A DNA stretch of 40,924 nt from a bacterium (GTDB lineage: Bacteria > Patescibacteriota > Dojkabacteria > JAKAPS01 > JAJZLI01), in the NCBI GenBank assembly GCA_021803645.1, contig JAJZLI010000032.1, forward strand, positions 1 through 40,924. Reading direction: 5' to 3'. A model generated the notes under the pieces. That model was not told the origin of the DNA, searched no databases, and saw nothing but the letters and a program-made list of their open reading frames with translations. Positions 25,539 through 35,292 of this stretch are shown here, in pieces (within the stretch, counting starts at the first letter, position 1; each line of letters opens with the position of its first letter). A program made the position numbers and the translations under genes.

Positions 25539-28500
25539 ATGAGCAGTTTATTATTTTTACGTACAAGCAAGCAGGTAAAATCATCCTTGGGGTTTATTAT
25601 TATATTTTCTTTGTTTCTATCCTTGGTCTTTATTAATTTTCGTGTGCTTGCAGGTCCTCCTCCCAGTATATCTTCAGTAAATATAACTGCAACAACTTGT
25701 TCATCAACTATTGCAAATGGTGTAACTTCTGCAAGGGTAGGAGATACCCTTCAGATAAATGGAAGTAACTTTGGCAGTTCTACTGGATCTGTTACTGTTA
25801 ATGGAGGTTCATTTAGTATTTCTTCTTGGTCCTCTTCTGTAATAGAAGGTAGTATATCGGGTACAGGAACCATAACTGGAAATATTGATGTTGTAGTTGG
25901 AAGTAGAACTGCAACATTTTCATTTACACTTAATCCATGTATAACATCTATTTCTCCTACCTCTGGTGGGGCTGGTACAAGTGTTACTATATCTGGAAAT
26001 GAATTCGGATCCAGTCCAGGTACAGGCAATTACGATACCTCTACTAATAATATTACTTTGAGTGGTACTGCAATACCAACAGGAGATGTCACTTCATGGT
26101 CAACAAGTCAGATTGTATTTAATGTTCCTTCGGGTTCAACTTCGGGTAATATTGTTGTCACGGCAAGTGGAAATGTATCTAATGGTATGACTTTTTCTTT
26201 GTCCTCACCCCCAAATCTCCCTAACAATTTAGCACAGGATACATTAGCCCAGACTCTTACTCCATCCACTTACTATTATGAAGTTTCGGCAGTTACTAAG
26301 TATGGTGAGAGTAATGTTTCCTCTGCAGTTTCTGTTACAAATTCTTCTGGAGATGTGAATTCTGTGGTATGGAATCCTGTAGTCGGTGCAAGTTCATATA
26401 ATGTATATAGAGGTACAAGTGCTACAGATATGACTCAGTATGTAAATACACAGAATACATATTTGATTGATGATGCAAGTGTTACTTGGAAAAGTTTAGG
26501 AGGTATTAGTTGGAGTGGTTTTGGGGATTTATCATCTGCTACGAGTGTTGAATATGATGGATATGTGTATGTCATGGGAGGATACAATGGAAGCTCCTAT
26601 TTAGATACAGTATATTATGCCCAGTTGTTGCAGGTGGGTGGTGTTGGTACTTGGATTAGTTCACCCAACACTCTTCCAGATACAAATGGGATAGCTTATG
26701 CAACAAGTGTTGAATATGATGGATATGTATACTTAATTGGAGGAGGTAACTCTTCCAGTAGTGTTTTAGGTACTGTGTATTATTCTAAATTGTCTCCTTC
26801 TGGAGGAGTGGGTCCTTGGAGTAGTACAAGTTCACTTCCAAATGCAAATGGAATAGATGGTGCAACGAGTGTTGAATACCATGGATATGTTTATGTAATG
26901 GGAGGGTATAATGGAAGCTCTTCTTTAGATACAGTATATTATGCCCAGTTGTTGCAGACGGGTGGTGTTGGAACCTGGAGCAGTTCATCCAACACTCTTC
27001 CAAATACAAATGGTATAGAGGGAGCAACAAGTGTTGAATATGATGGATATGTGTATGTTATAGGTGGATATGACGGAAGCTCTTATTTAAATACAGTATA
27101 TTATGCTCAGTTATCTTCAACAGGAGGAGTGGGCACTTGGAGTACCTCCAGTAATACTTTCCCAATTTCAGGTGGAATATATTCTGCTATGAGTGTTGAA
27201 TATAATGGATATGTGTATGTCATGGGAGGACTTAGTGGGTCTAGTACTGAGAATACAATATATTATTCTCAACTCTCTTCAACAGGAGGAGTGGGTACTT
27301 GGAGTAGTTCAGGTAACTCACTTCCAAATGCAAATGGAATAGATGCTTCTACTAGTGTTGAATATGCTGGATATGCATATGTCATTGGTGGTTATAGTCA
27401 AAGCTCAGACGATTATTTAAATACAGTCTACTATGCTCAGTTATCTTCAACAGGAGGAGTTAATTCATGGATTAATACAGTTAATTTTTTACCTAGTGGA
27501 ATATCTGGTGCCTCGAGTGTTGAATATGATGGATATGTGTATGTCATGGGAGGATATAATGGAACCTCTTATTTAAATACAGTATATTATGCCCTGTTAT
27601 TATCAATAGGTGGTGTTGGTGCATGGAGTAGTTCAACCAATACTCTTCCAAATATAAATGGAATCGCTTATGCAACTAGTGTTGAATATGATGGGTATGT
27701 GTATTTGTTGGGTGGGTATAATTCTACCAATGGTGTTTTAGGTACAGTATATTATGCTCAATTATCTTCTTCTGGAGGGGTGGGTACTTGGAGTAGTTCA
27801 AGTAATGTACTTCCAAATGCAAATGGAATAGATGCTGCCTCAAGTGTAGAATATAATGGGTATATTTACATAATAGGAGGAAATAATGCAACTAATGGTA
27901 CATTGGATACGGTTTACTATGCCCAACTATCTTCAACTGGAGGGGTGGGTACTTGGGGTAGTTCAAGTAACTTACTTCCAAATTCGTATGGGATAGATCA
28001 TGCAAGCAGTATAGTATATGACGGGTATGTGTATTTATTGGGTGGATATAACGGAACTAATGGGTATTTGTCTACAGTCTACTATGCTTCGTTATCATCC
28101 ACTGGAGGTGTAAATGCTTGGAGTACATCCAGTAATAATCTTACATACGGAGTAGCTGATGCTGTATGTGAGGAATATGATGGTTATGTATATTTAATGG
28201 GAGGATATAATTCGTCTAGTGGATATCTTGGTAATGTATCTTATTCACAACTGTCTTCAACTGGAGGGATTAGTTCTTGGTATAACTTGTCGAGTAGTCT
28301 TCCAACAGCTGCAGGGTTAGGTGATTCTGTAGGTGCTGAGTATGACGGATACATATATACTATAGGGGGATACGATAATGAATACTTATCTGATGTATAT
28401 TATGCTCATATCAATAATGTTCCTGATGGATCTTTCTCTAGCTTAGCATTCACGGATACAAATCAAAATACTTTATCTTGGTCTTCTGTTTCTGGTGCCA

Positions 28501-31343
28501 CAGGATACAAAGTATACAGAGGAACTTCTCCTGGATCAGAGAATTTGTATTATGTAATTTATGGAGGTAGCATTACTACATTTGTTGATTCTGGCCAACC
28601 AGGTACTTCAGGTTCAACTACTACAGGATCTATTTCTTCTCCATCAATCTCAAGTGTTGTAACTTCTCCTACTGGAGGGACTCTTCCTTATGGTACAGTA
28701 TATTATTATAAGGTAAGTGCTTTTGATAGTTCTGGAGAGGGAAACCCCTCATCAGAGGTATCAATTACAACCAATGGCGCTCTTTCTCCCCCGACGGGAC
28801 TTACAGCCACTGTTGTAACTGCAAATGGGTCTACTGCCATAAGTGGTAGTGCATGGACCAATACTAAAGAAGTATCTCTTTCTGCAGACATATCTTCTCC
28901 AAATAGCTCTGATACTCTATATCTACTTGTAGAAGTGGAGCCAATTGGTTTGAACTTTTCAGGTGGTACTTCAAATTTTGTAACATCAGGCACTGGAGTA
29001 TATGAGTCTTCTGCATATACATATACTGGTACTGCATTGTTGGCATCAGTTACTGTAATATTACCTTCATCAGGGGAGTATCATTGGCAAGCTGCTGTAC
29101 TGGGAAATGGAGGGTCCTCTGGTTATACTGTTTCTAGTTTGGATTTTTATCTTGATGAGACTCCTCCATCGACTAATAATGTCGGAGTAATGGCTTGGTC
29201 TAGTGCACCTACTCAGATATTCTCTGATGGTTTTGAAAGTGGAACAATTCTTACTAGTGACTCTCCTGCAGGTGCATGGACCGCTGATGGTGGATCATCC
29301 CTTCCTGTTGTTCAAAATAATATTCAAGGGCCAGTCTTAGCAGGAACTTATTCTTGTAATATGTCCACTTCTTCTGGTGGCACGAGTTATATTAGCAAAA
29401 CTCTTACAACGGGAGTAGCTTCCCTGCAGGTTAGAGAATACTTATACATTTCTTCTGTATATCTTGCAACCTCTAGTGACTATATAACTATTATGCAGTT
29501 TGTTGGAAGTTCTGGTACAATTGCATCCTTAAATCTACTTGGTACTTCAAGTAGTGATTCATATATCCTTGAGCTTGATAATAATGTTACAGGAACTACT
29601 CTTGATACAGGATTATCTACTCTTACTATGGGTGAGTGGTATGCAATAACTTTTAATGTAAGTATAAGTTCTAGCTCAGGAACATTATCAGTCTATGTAA
29701 ATGGAGTACAAGATGAATCTCTTTCGGCAGAAAATACAGGTTCATCTGATATTACTGGAGTTAGTCTTGGTGCTGTGGCAGATTCTACTAGTAATGATAG
29801 CATTAATATGAATATAGATAATGTAAGGTTTGAGAATACTAGCGGATTATCACTTCTGTCTTATGATAACCCTACTCCATATACATATACTACTCCGTAT
29901 TTTGAGTTCTTGGGAGAAGCAGATTATCAAAGTGGAGTTAATGATTATGGAGTGTATTTTGGAACTAGTAATTTGGGTTATCCCTCTTCAAAACAAACTA
30001 CAGAGTATTATCAGTCTTCTGCGTTGTCAACTGCTGGAGTATATTACCTCAATGTTGTAGTTTATGATAATGTTGGTAATGATTCGGCTGTTAATGTTAA
30101 TTTTGAATATAACTTTGTTCCACCTGCCTCAGGTAGTGTTCCTAATGCACCTTCTGCACTTGGTCAATTTAAGGCTAATGGTACTACAGTAATTGCCAAT
30201 CAGGCATGGACGACTGATGGTATAACTACAAACATTGTATTTCAATTTTCTATGACATCTCCAAATTCTACAGATACTCTTACTCCGGAGATAGAGCTTG
30301 AACCAAATGGTACTGCATTTACAGGAACTCCAAATTATACAGGAACTGCTGTTGCATATTCTGGAACCGCTGTGACAGGAGTTGTTGATGTATCCGGCCT
30401 TACTAATTGTCAAACATATCATTGGGAGGCTTTTATAGGTAATTCAACAGGATTGTCTACCGCGACAGTTTTCAATACTACGACACCAAATTTTGGAGTA
30501 ACTAATCAGTCTCCTACTGCAGGGACAGTTTATGATGGTAGTTCTAATGGATCAGAGGTGTCTGCAAATTCCAACATTGCCTCTATGTCTGCAAACTGGA
30601 CAGGTTTTTCTGATACTTGTTCTGGACTCTCGTCTACTCCATATACTGTTGCAGTAGGTACTTCTCCTGGGTCTTCAAATGTATATGCTGCATCTTCTTC
30701 TAATATAACATTAAATAATCCTTCTCCATATAATACTTGGTCATATGCTAATATGGCAATTCATACAGGGGCAACTTATTATATTACTGTGACTGCAGTG
30801 AATAATGCAGGTCTTACAACTTCAGTTACTTCTACAGGTCAGTATGTAGAACCTTCTTTATCCTTTTCTATAAATTCTTCTAATGTGAATTTGGGACACT
30901 GGAATGCTGGAAATTCATATACCTCAACAGGAACTTCCTCTTTATCTGTATTAACGAATGCATATAATGGATATACTGTCTCAGCATATGAGACAGGTCT
31001 GTTATCCTTGGTATTAGATTCTCTTGTGAGCATTCCTAATTTTTCTGCTGGAACATATAGCTCTCCAGCAACTTGGGCCTCTGGGGATATAGGGTTTGGT
31101 TATACCTCATCATGTACAAATATTGGAGGAGTTAATAAATTTGGAAGTGGTACTTTGTATGCACCTTTTTCGTCGTCAGGCCCAGGAGATATACTTGCTG
31201 AAAATTTAAATAGTATAACTGGGGCAACATATACTGGAGTAGCTGACACATATACTATTACGTACAAGGTTGAAGCTTCAAGTAATCAAGCTGCGGGAGA
31301 GTATCAGACCAATATAGTGTATACAGTTATTCCTTCTTTCTAG
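25539..31343 (+). CDS. Giant secreted surface protein: IPT/TIG, FN3, 12 kelch-like repeats, LamG-like and Ig-like modules
   Basis: This is a 1934-residue exported protein. A signal peptide ends near VLAGPPP (about residue 38). Two IPT/TIG-type beta domains (about 40-132 and 133-222) and an FN3-like module (about 228-325, GASSYNVYRG) follow. Twelve kelch-like repeats of about 54 residues (about 330-960, core VEYDGYVYVMGGYNGSS then TVYYAQLSSTGGVGTW) come next. They are followed by more FN3-like modules, a concanavalin/LamG-like domain (about 1225-1440) and further beta-sandwich repeats. The C-terminal module (about 1772-1934) is shared with the protein at 32276-33328. There is no C-terminal membrane segment or LPXTG, so retention must use another route, probably the anchored partners next door. 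A role in adhesion to a host cell or glycan is inferred. Confidence 0.9.
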   Translation: MSSLLFLRTSKQVKSSLGFIIIFSLFLSLVFINFRVLAGPPPSISSVNITATTCSSTIANGVTSARVGDTLQINGSNFGSSTGSVTVNGGSFSISSWSSSVIEGSISGTGTITGNIDVVVGSRTATFSFTLNPCITSISPTSGGAGTSVTISGNEFGSSPGTGNYDTSTNNITLSGTAIPTGDVTSWSTSQIVFNVPSGSTSGNIVVTASGNVSNGMTFSLSSPPNLPNNLAQDTLAQTLTPSTYYYEVSAVTKYGESNVSSAVSVTNSSGDVNSVVWNPVVGASSYNVYRGTSATDMTQYVNTQNTYLIDDASVTWKSLGGISWSGFGDLSSATSVEYDGYVYVMGGYNGSSYLDTVYYAQLLQVGGVGTWISSPNTLPDTNGIAYATSVEYDGYVYLIGGGNSSSSVLGTVYYSKLSPSGGVGPWSSTSSLPNANGIDGATSVEYHGYVYVMGGYNGSSSLDTVYYAQLLQTGGVGTWSSSSNTLPNTNGIEGATSVEYDGYVYVIGGYDGSSYLNTVYYAQLSSTGGVGTWSTSSNTFPISGGIYSAMSVEYNGYVYVMGGLSGSSTENTIYYSQLSSTGGVGTWSSSGNSLPNANGIDASTSVEYAGYAYVIGGYSQSSDDYLNTVYYAQLSSTGGVNSWINTVNFLPSGISGASSVEYDGYVYVMGGYNGTSYLNTVYYALLLSIGGVGAWSSSTNTLPNINGIAYATSVEYDGYVYLLGGYNSTNGVLGTVYYAQLSSSGGVGTWSSSSNVLPNANGIDAASSVEYNGYIYIIGGNNATNGTLDTVYYAQLSSTGGVGTWGSSSNLLPNSYGIDHASSIVYDGYVYLLGGYNGTNGYLSTVYYASLSSTGGVNAWSTSSNNLTYGVADAVCEEYDGYVYLMGGYNSSSGYLGNVSYSQLSSTGGISSWYNLSSSLPTAAGLGDSVGAEYDGYIYTIGGYDNEYLSDVYYAHINNVPDGSFSSLAFTDTNQNTLSWSSVSGATGYKVYRGTSPGSENLYYVIYGGSITTFVDSGQPGTSGSTTTGSISSPSISSVVTSPTGGTLPYGTVYYYKVSAFDSSGEGNPSSEVSITTNGALSPPTGLTATVVTANGSTAISGSAWTNTKEVSLSADISSPNSSDTLYLLVEVEPIGLNFSGGTSNFVTSGTGVYESSAYTYTGTALLASVTVILPSSGEYHWQAAVLGNGGSSGYTVSSLDFYLDETPPSTNNVGVMAWSSAPTQIFSDGFESGTILTSDSPAGAWTADGGSSLPVVQNNIQGPVLAGTYSCNMSTSSGGTSYISKTLTTGVASLQVREYLYISSVYLATSSDYITIMQFVGSSGTIASLNLLGTSSSDSYILELDNNVTGTTLDTGLSTLTMGEWYAITFNVSISSSSGTLSVYVNGVQDESLSAENTGSSDITGVSLGAVADSTSNDSINMNIDNVRFENTSGLSLLSYDNPTPYTYTTPYFEFLGEADYQSGVNDYGVYFGTSNLGYPSSKQTTEYYQSSALSTAGVYYLNVVVYDNVGNDSAVNVNFEYNFVPPASGSVPNAPSALGQFKANGTTVIANQAWTTDGITTNIVFQFSMTSPNSTDTLTPEIELEPNGTAFTGTPNYTGTAVAYSGTAVTGVVDVSGLTNCQTYHWEAFIGNSTGLSTATVFNTTTPNFGVTNQSPTAGTVYDGSSNGSEVSANSNIASMSANWTGFSDTCSGLSSTPYTVAVGTSPGSSNVYAASSSNITLNNPSPYNTWSYANMAIHTGATYYITVTAVNNAGLTTSVTSTGQYVEPSLSFSINSSNVNLGHWNAGNSYTSTGTSSLSVLTNAYNGYTVSAYETGLLSLVLDSLVSIPNFSAGTYSSPATWASGDIGFGYTSSCTNIGGVNKFGSGTLYAPFSSSGPGDILAENLNSITGATYTGVADTYTITYKVEASSNQAAGEYQTNIVYTVIPSF
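26530..28420 (+). repeat. Twelve kelch-like repeat units (about 160 bp each)
   Basis: Counting the motif xSVEYxGYxYxxGG gives 12 copies within the giant surface gene. Units 1, 3, 4 and 7 are close to each other at the DNA level (for example GTGTTGAATATGATGGATAT recurs), while units 10-12 are more divergent. Twelve blades would form two six-bladed propellers or a comparable pair. Confidence 0.85.
30852..31340 (+). other. C-terminal module shared by the two surface proteins (copy in giant protein)
   Basis: From PSLSFSI to the C-terminus (about 163 residues). The landmarks are TNAYNGYTVSAYE, PATWASGDIGFGY and NQAAGEYQTNIVYTVIPSF. The same order, with NAANGYTV, AGTWTTNTTTGFGV and AQAAGTYTNDLDYVVTPTY, ends the 350-residue protein (32813-33325). 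A shared module at the extreme C-terminus suggests a common retention or partner-binding domain. Confidence 0.75.
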
Positions 31344-31347
31344 ATTT

Positions 31348-32274
31348 ATGAAAAAAACCTTAATTTTGATATTTTTATCAATTTCATTTTTAATACTATC
31401 AAAAGGTGTTTATGCTAGTGGTATTACAAGTAATCTCTCAGGGAGTGTATCTCCTACTATAAATTACATTACATTAGATAAGGGATCTAATGAATTAGAA
31501 AATATTACCTATTACAATACTTCCTCAGTTAATGAATTGGTTTACTTATATTCTATGAATTTTATGACAAATATTAATGGAAATGTTACATTTTCATATC
31601 GTTCTGTAAAAGGGTCATCTGATTTATGGGTTTCTTTCGTAAAAAACAGCTATTTAGTCTATCCCCATAGTAAAATAGATATTCCTGTATATATAAAGGT
31701 TCCTTCATACGCCATTCCTGGGGGACACTATGTATCTGTGTTTTTTCAAGTTTCAAGTGAGGGGGCATTAACAAACTCAAATGTGGGTGTTATATCTCGT
31801 ATAGCTGCCTTATTTTTTATTAATATAAATGGAAATATCTTCTATAATGCAGAAATTTCATCTTCTGTATTTAATGCGCCTTATTGGCATATCGGATCTT
31901 TTTATTTTCCTCTTTTTTATATACGAAAGTATACGATTGTCAATATTATCTATAATAAAGGTAATACATATATTGATAGTTTAGGAAATATTAATATTGT
32001 AAATTCTTATACCAATAATAGAAAATCATATACTTTACCAGAACACCTTATTTTACAAGGTGTAGCAAGAAAGTTACAAACAGAGATTAATAATCACGCA
32101 TTGAATTTTGGTAAATATAAAATTACATCAACTGTGTTTTATGGATTCAAACAGAATAGTAAGAACGGTTTTATTATTTTTGTCTTTCCTTTATATGTTA
32201 TTTTCCTATTGACAGGATTTTTGTTATTGGTTATATTGGTTGTATATAAGTTTATAAAAAAGGTAAAAGCGTAG
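31348..32274 (+). CDS. Membrane-anchored surface protein, DUF916/WxL-interacting-like (first copy)
   Basis: This 308-residue protein has a signal peptide (MKKTLILIFLSISFLILS, cleavage near VYASG), an extracellular two-domain region and a C-terminal membrane helix (about residues 275-298). A basic tail (KFIKKVKA) follows. The first domain has the DUF916-like order: strands with NITYYNTSSVNELVYLY, then DLWVSFVKNSYLVYPHSKID and VPSYAIPGGHYVSVFFQVSS. In Firmicutes, DUF916 proteins with one C-terminal helix are partners of WxL proteins at the cell wall. It lies between two genes whose products share a C-terminal module, 4 nt after one and 1 nt before the other. Similarity to DUF916 is by eye. Confidence 0.6.
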   Translation: MKKTLILIFLSISFLILSKGVYASGITSNLSGSVSPTINYITLDKGSNELENITYYNTSSVNELVYLYSMNFMTNINGNVTFSYRSVKGSSDLWVSFVKNSYLVYPHSKIDIPVYIKVPSYAIPGGHYVSVFFQVSSEGALTNSNVGVISRIAALFFININGNIFYNAEISSSVFNAPYWHIGSFYFPLFYIRKYTIVNIIYNKGNTYIDSLGNINIVNSYTNNRKSYTLPEHLILQGVARKLQTEINNHALNFGKYKITSTVFYGFKQNSKNGFIIFVFPLYVIFLLTGFLLLVILVVYKFIKKVKA

Positions 32275-32275
32275 T

Positions 32276-33328
32276 ATGTTTAAAATTTATTTGTATAGAT
32301 TGGTTTTGATTTTAGCGTCATTATCTTTAATATTTTCTGTTTTTCTAGGAGATGTTATTGCTGCAGGAAATGTTACTGTTTCTCATGCTTCCATTACTTT
32401 ATCGAATTCAAATCCTGGAACTAGTACAAATGAAAAAATTGCATGGACTCCTAGTGATACTACTGATGCTATTTCTACTATATCAATTCAGTATGCTACT
32501 ACAGCTACAGGTACTACTATTCCATCTGGGCTTACAATGTCAGCAACACCTACTGTAACTATATCTGGATTTGGTTCTGCTACAGCTACGGGGGCATATT
32601 CTTCTTCTACTGGGGTGTTAACTGTAACCTTGTCTACAGCAACTGCACAGTCATCTTCTGGGGTTAGTGTAACTGTTGATAATGTTACAAACCCTAATGC
32701 TGGAGTGTTTTATGTACAGGTGTCTGTAGAGACTTCTACTCCTACTGTTGTGGACTATGGTGTAATGGCAACAGAAACTGTTGCCCAAGTTGTTGTTTCT
32801 GGGACAATGGATCCTTCATTATCTTTTACAATTACTGGGGTTGCTTCAGGAACGGCTACATCGACTACAGGTGCTGAAAATACAACAACTGTAACTACTA
32901 CAGCAACAACAGTTCCTTTTGCAACATTGTCTGTTTCGTCAACAAACGTTGCTTCTCAGGAGATTACTACTACTACAAATGCTGCAAATGGATATACTGT
33001 GACTTTGCAAGAAAACCAATTATTAACTAATAGTGGTGGAAGTACTATCTCAAATGTTACTGCTGGAACATGGACTACTAATACAACTACAGGTTTTGGA
33101 GTGAATGTAACTCAGGGGGATGCTAATACTACTTTGTTTACAAGTAATTCTATTTATGAACCAATTCCTGTTTCTCCTTCTACTCCAGTGACTTTGGCTT
33201 CTAAAACATCACCTACCACCTCTAGTGGTGATAGTGAATATGTAAATTTTCAACTTGGAGTAACTGCAGCTCAAGCAGCAGGTACTTACACAAATGATTT
33301 AGATTATGTTGTAACCCCTACATATTAA
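32276..33328 (+). CDS. Thr-rich secreted protein with the shared C-terminal module
   Basis: This 350-residue protein has a signal peptide (LVLILASLSLIFSVFLG, cleavage near VIAAGN). The N-terminal beta-rich region is extremely rich in Thr/Ser/Ala (about residues 25-178). The C-terminal module (about 180-350) matches the end of the giant protein. It has no membrane segment at the C-terminus and no sorting signal. Composition and small size suggest an abundant coat or surface-layer-like component, which is inference. It is tightly packed after the first DUF916-like gene. A new promoter follows before the next gene. Confidence 0.72.
   Translation: MFKIYLYRLVLILASLSLIFSVFLGDVIAAGNVTVSHASITLSNSNPGTSTNEKIAWTPSDTTDAISTISIQYATTATGTTIPSGLTMSATPTVTISGFGSATATGAYSSSTGVLTVTLSTATAQSSSGVSVTVDNVTNPNAGVFYVQVSVETSTPTVVDYGVMATETVAQVVVSGTMDPSLSFTITGVASGTATSTTGAENTTTVTTTATTVPFATLSVSSTNVASQEITTTTNAANGYTVTLQENQLLTNSGGSTISNVTAGTWTTNTTTGFGVNVTQGDANTTLFTSNSIYEPIPVSPSTPVTLASKTSPTTSSGDSEYVNFQLGVTAAQAAGTYTNDLDYVVTPTY
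32813..33325 (+). other. C-terminal module shared by the two surface proteins (copy in Thr-rich protein)
   Basis: Begins PSLSFTITG and ends YVVTPTY. Motif order is the same as at 30852-31340. The spacing differs by a few residues between the first and middle blocks. Neither copy contains the Trp-x-Leu pairs that define Firmicute WxL domains. Confidence 0.72.
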
Positions 33329-33347
33329 AATGTTATTTGTGTTAAAT

Positions 33348-33376
33348 TTGTTTACTTCCTTGCATTTTGTTAAAAT
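33348..33376 (+). promoter_or_regulatory. Promoter inside the surface locus
   Basis: TTGTTT (33348-33353), a 17-bp spacer and TAAAAT (33371-33376) with an upstream TG form an extended -10. The predicted leader to ATG 33404 is about 20 nt. It sits in the only gap (75 bp) of the surface cluster. Confidence 0.6.
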
Positions 33377-33403
33377 GTACGTGTTTAAACATGGATTAGC
33401 TAT

Positions 33404-34348
33404 ATGAGTAAGTACATCAAGTTTTTAATTGTATTTTTTACTGTCTTTGTAGTTTTTTCTATTTTACATGCACATATTTTTGCAAGCTCTCAGGAGAGTA
33501 CTGGCGTTATAATCTCTCCTCCAATATTTTCAAATTTAACAGCCAACCCAGGAGATACTCTTATTAATGAGATAAAAGTGTATAATACATCGCCTAATAT
33601 TCTGAATGCTAATATCTTAGTAGATAACTATGTGCCTGTAGGAAAGTATGGAGCCGTTAAGCTTACTAACCCTAATGTTTCTACAGACTATTCTTTAGCT
33701 TCATGGGTAAGTGTTTCCCCTTCTTCTATTTCTGTTGCCCCTGGTTCTTTTCAGTATGTAAAATTTGCAATTAATGTTCCCATAAATGCTCAGCCTGGAA
33801 GTAAATTTGCATCTATTGTAGTATCAATTGCACCTAGTTCAAATGGAACTTCTGGGAGCGGAATTGGTACTGAAATTGGGTCATTAATACTGCTTACTGT
33901 ATCTGGAAATGTTAATGTGTCAGCATCACTTAAAAGTTTTCAAGTTTTTCCATATTTTTCAAGAAATTCTGTAATACATTTTAACCAAACAATTGAAGAT
34001 ACTGGTGATGTAACAATTAAACCATATGGGAAAATTGTTATTTCAAATATTTTTAATCATATAGTAAAGGTTATTCCTATTGAGGAGTTGGATGTAATTC
34101 CTCAAGCAGAAAGAGTATCTTCAGAAACCATTAATGGGAAGGGACTTTTTGGTATATATAGAGCGTCCTTATTTGTAAATTACAATAGTGAAGGAAAGGG
34201 AGGAACTTTGGTTGGTAATTCAACATTTATTGTAATTCCAATTTTTAAGATAATCGGTGTATTGATACTGCTTGCACTGATATTTATTTTTAGAAGAAAT
34301 ATTATAAGAGCTTTAAAGGTATTGTTTTCAAAAAACCCTGAAATGTGA
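33404..34348 (+). CDS. Membrane-anchored surface protein, DUF916/WxL-interacting-like (second copy)
   Basis: This 314-residue protein has the same plan as the one at 31348. A signal peptide ends near HIFASSQ. The first domain includes ANPGDTLINEIKVYNTSPN, LASWVSVSPSSISVAPGS and VPINAQPGSKFASIVV. A second beta domain follows, then a membrane helix (IIGVLILLALIFIFR) and a basic tail (RRNIIRALKVLFSKNPEM). The two anchored proteins are diverged paralogues. Its stop overlaps the next start in TGATG. A partner role for the secreted proteins is inferred from order and architecture. Confidence 0.62.
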   Translation: MSKYIKFLIVFFTVFVVFSILHAHIFASSQESTGVIISPPIFSNLTANPGDTLINEIKVYNTSPNILNANILVDNYVPVGKYGAVKLTNPNVSTDYSLASWVSVSPSSISVAPGSFQYVKFAINVPINAQPGSKFASIVVSIAPSSNGTSGSGIGTEIGSLILLTVSGNVNVSASLKSFQVFPYFSRNSVIHFNQTIEDTGDVTIKPYGKIVISNIFNHIVKVIPIEELDVIPQAERVSSETINGKGLFGIYRASLFVNYNSEGKGGTLVGNSTFIVIPIFKIIGVLILLALIFIFRRNIIRALKVLFSKNPEM

Positions 34349-35292
34349 TGTTAACTCATTTAAAGAAATTTAAAGTGGAGTATATTATAGCACTATTTTT
34401 ATACATATTTTTTCCAGTAATTGTCCATGCAGCACCTTCCAATTATAATGTTGGAGTTTCTGTGTCTGTTCCTCCAACAACAGTCGTTTTTAATGGATAT
34501 ACTTCTCCTTCTGCTTTTGTATATGTTGAGCAAAATGGATCAGTTTTAGCTACAGGATCTGCTTCTGACACTGGTAGTTTTCATATTTCAATTGAATATA
34601 TCTCAAGCGGTATTGAAAATTACCAACTATATTCTCAGGATACTGAGGGCCTTAATAGTAGTATATTTAATATATCTGATAATATTCTAAGTGATACTAT
34701 TAATACAGTGTCTGATATCAACCTCTCGCCGTCTATAAAATATGAAGAAAGTGGCAATGTATTCACTATAAGTGGAATGGCTACTCCAGGAAGTAATTTA
34801 GAAATATTCATGAATACTCTTCTTTATAAGAGTACTCAGTCATCTATTTCTGGTGTATGGTCATATAGTTTAACAAATCTTCCAAGTGGAAAGGTAACTC
34901 TATCTGCTCTTGATATAACTGAAAGCGGTATCATATCTAATCAGTCAGATATTGTTTCTTTTGATGTCTCAAATACAATAGTCAATACAGAAACTATTAA
35001 AGTATACTCACCTACTCTTGTACAAAATGTCTCCAGTTCAAATTCTTTACATATAGTATCCTCACCTTTACCTAATAGTAAATTACAACCTCCTCCTGTA
35101 TCAGTTGTAAGTCACGTAACCAAACCTGTAATTAATCCTATAGTTCAAGCAGTACCAAAATACTCTGAGATAGAGAATTCTCCAGGAGAAAAGTATATTG
35201 AGCCTATATCACTTGCAATATTAATATTATCATCTCCTTTATTGTTATTTTTTATATGGAAGATAATATTATCTATTATTAGACTGAGATAA
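34348..35292 (+). CDS. Membrane-anchored protein with two Ig-like repeats
   Basis: About 314 residues from ATG 34348, which overlaps the upstream stop by one base; an in-frame GTG lies at 34345. A signal peptide (IIALFLYIFFPVIVHAAP) is followed by two bacterial Ig-like domains of similar pattern: GYTSPSAFVYVEQNGSVLAT and GMATPGSNLEIFMNTLLYKS, each with a GSF or GVW strand after it. A Pro/Ser/Val-rich linker (about 220-275), a C-terminal membrane helix (ISLAILILSSPLLLFFIWKI) and a short basic end complete it. It is the last gene of the surface cluster. A 3' half copy of it lies at 36374-36831. Confidence 0.72.
   Translation: MLTHLKKFKVEYIIALFLYIFFPVIVHAAPSNYNVGVSVSVPPTTVVFNGYTSPSAFVYVEQNGSVLATGSASDTGSFHISIEYISSGIENYQLYSQDTEGLNSSIFNISDNILSDTINTVSDINLSPSIKYEESGNVFTISGMATPGSNLEIFMNTLLYKSTQSSISGVWSYSLTNLPSGKVTLSALDITESGIISNQSDIVSFDVSNTIVNTETIKVYSPTLVQNVSSSNSLHIVSSPLPNSKLQPPPVSVVSHVTKPVINPIVQAVPKYSEIENSPGEKYIEPISLAILILSSPLLLFFIWKIILSIIRLR

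Noticed and set aside
26530..28420. CRISPR-like or satellite repeat array
   Set aside because: The repeats are in-frame coding units of about 160 bp with protein-level conservation (kelch-like blades), not short repeats with unique spacers.
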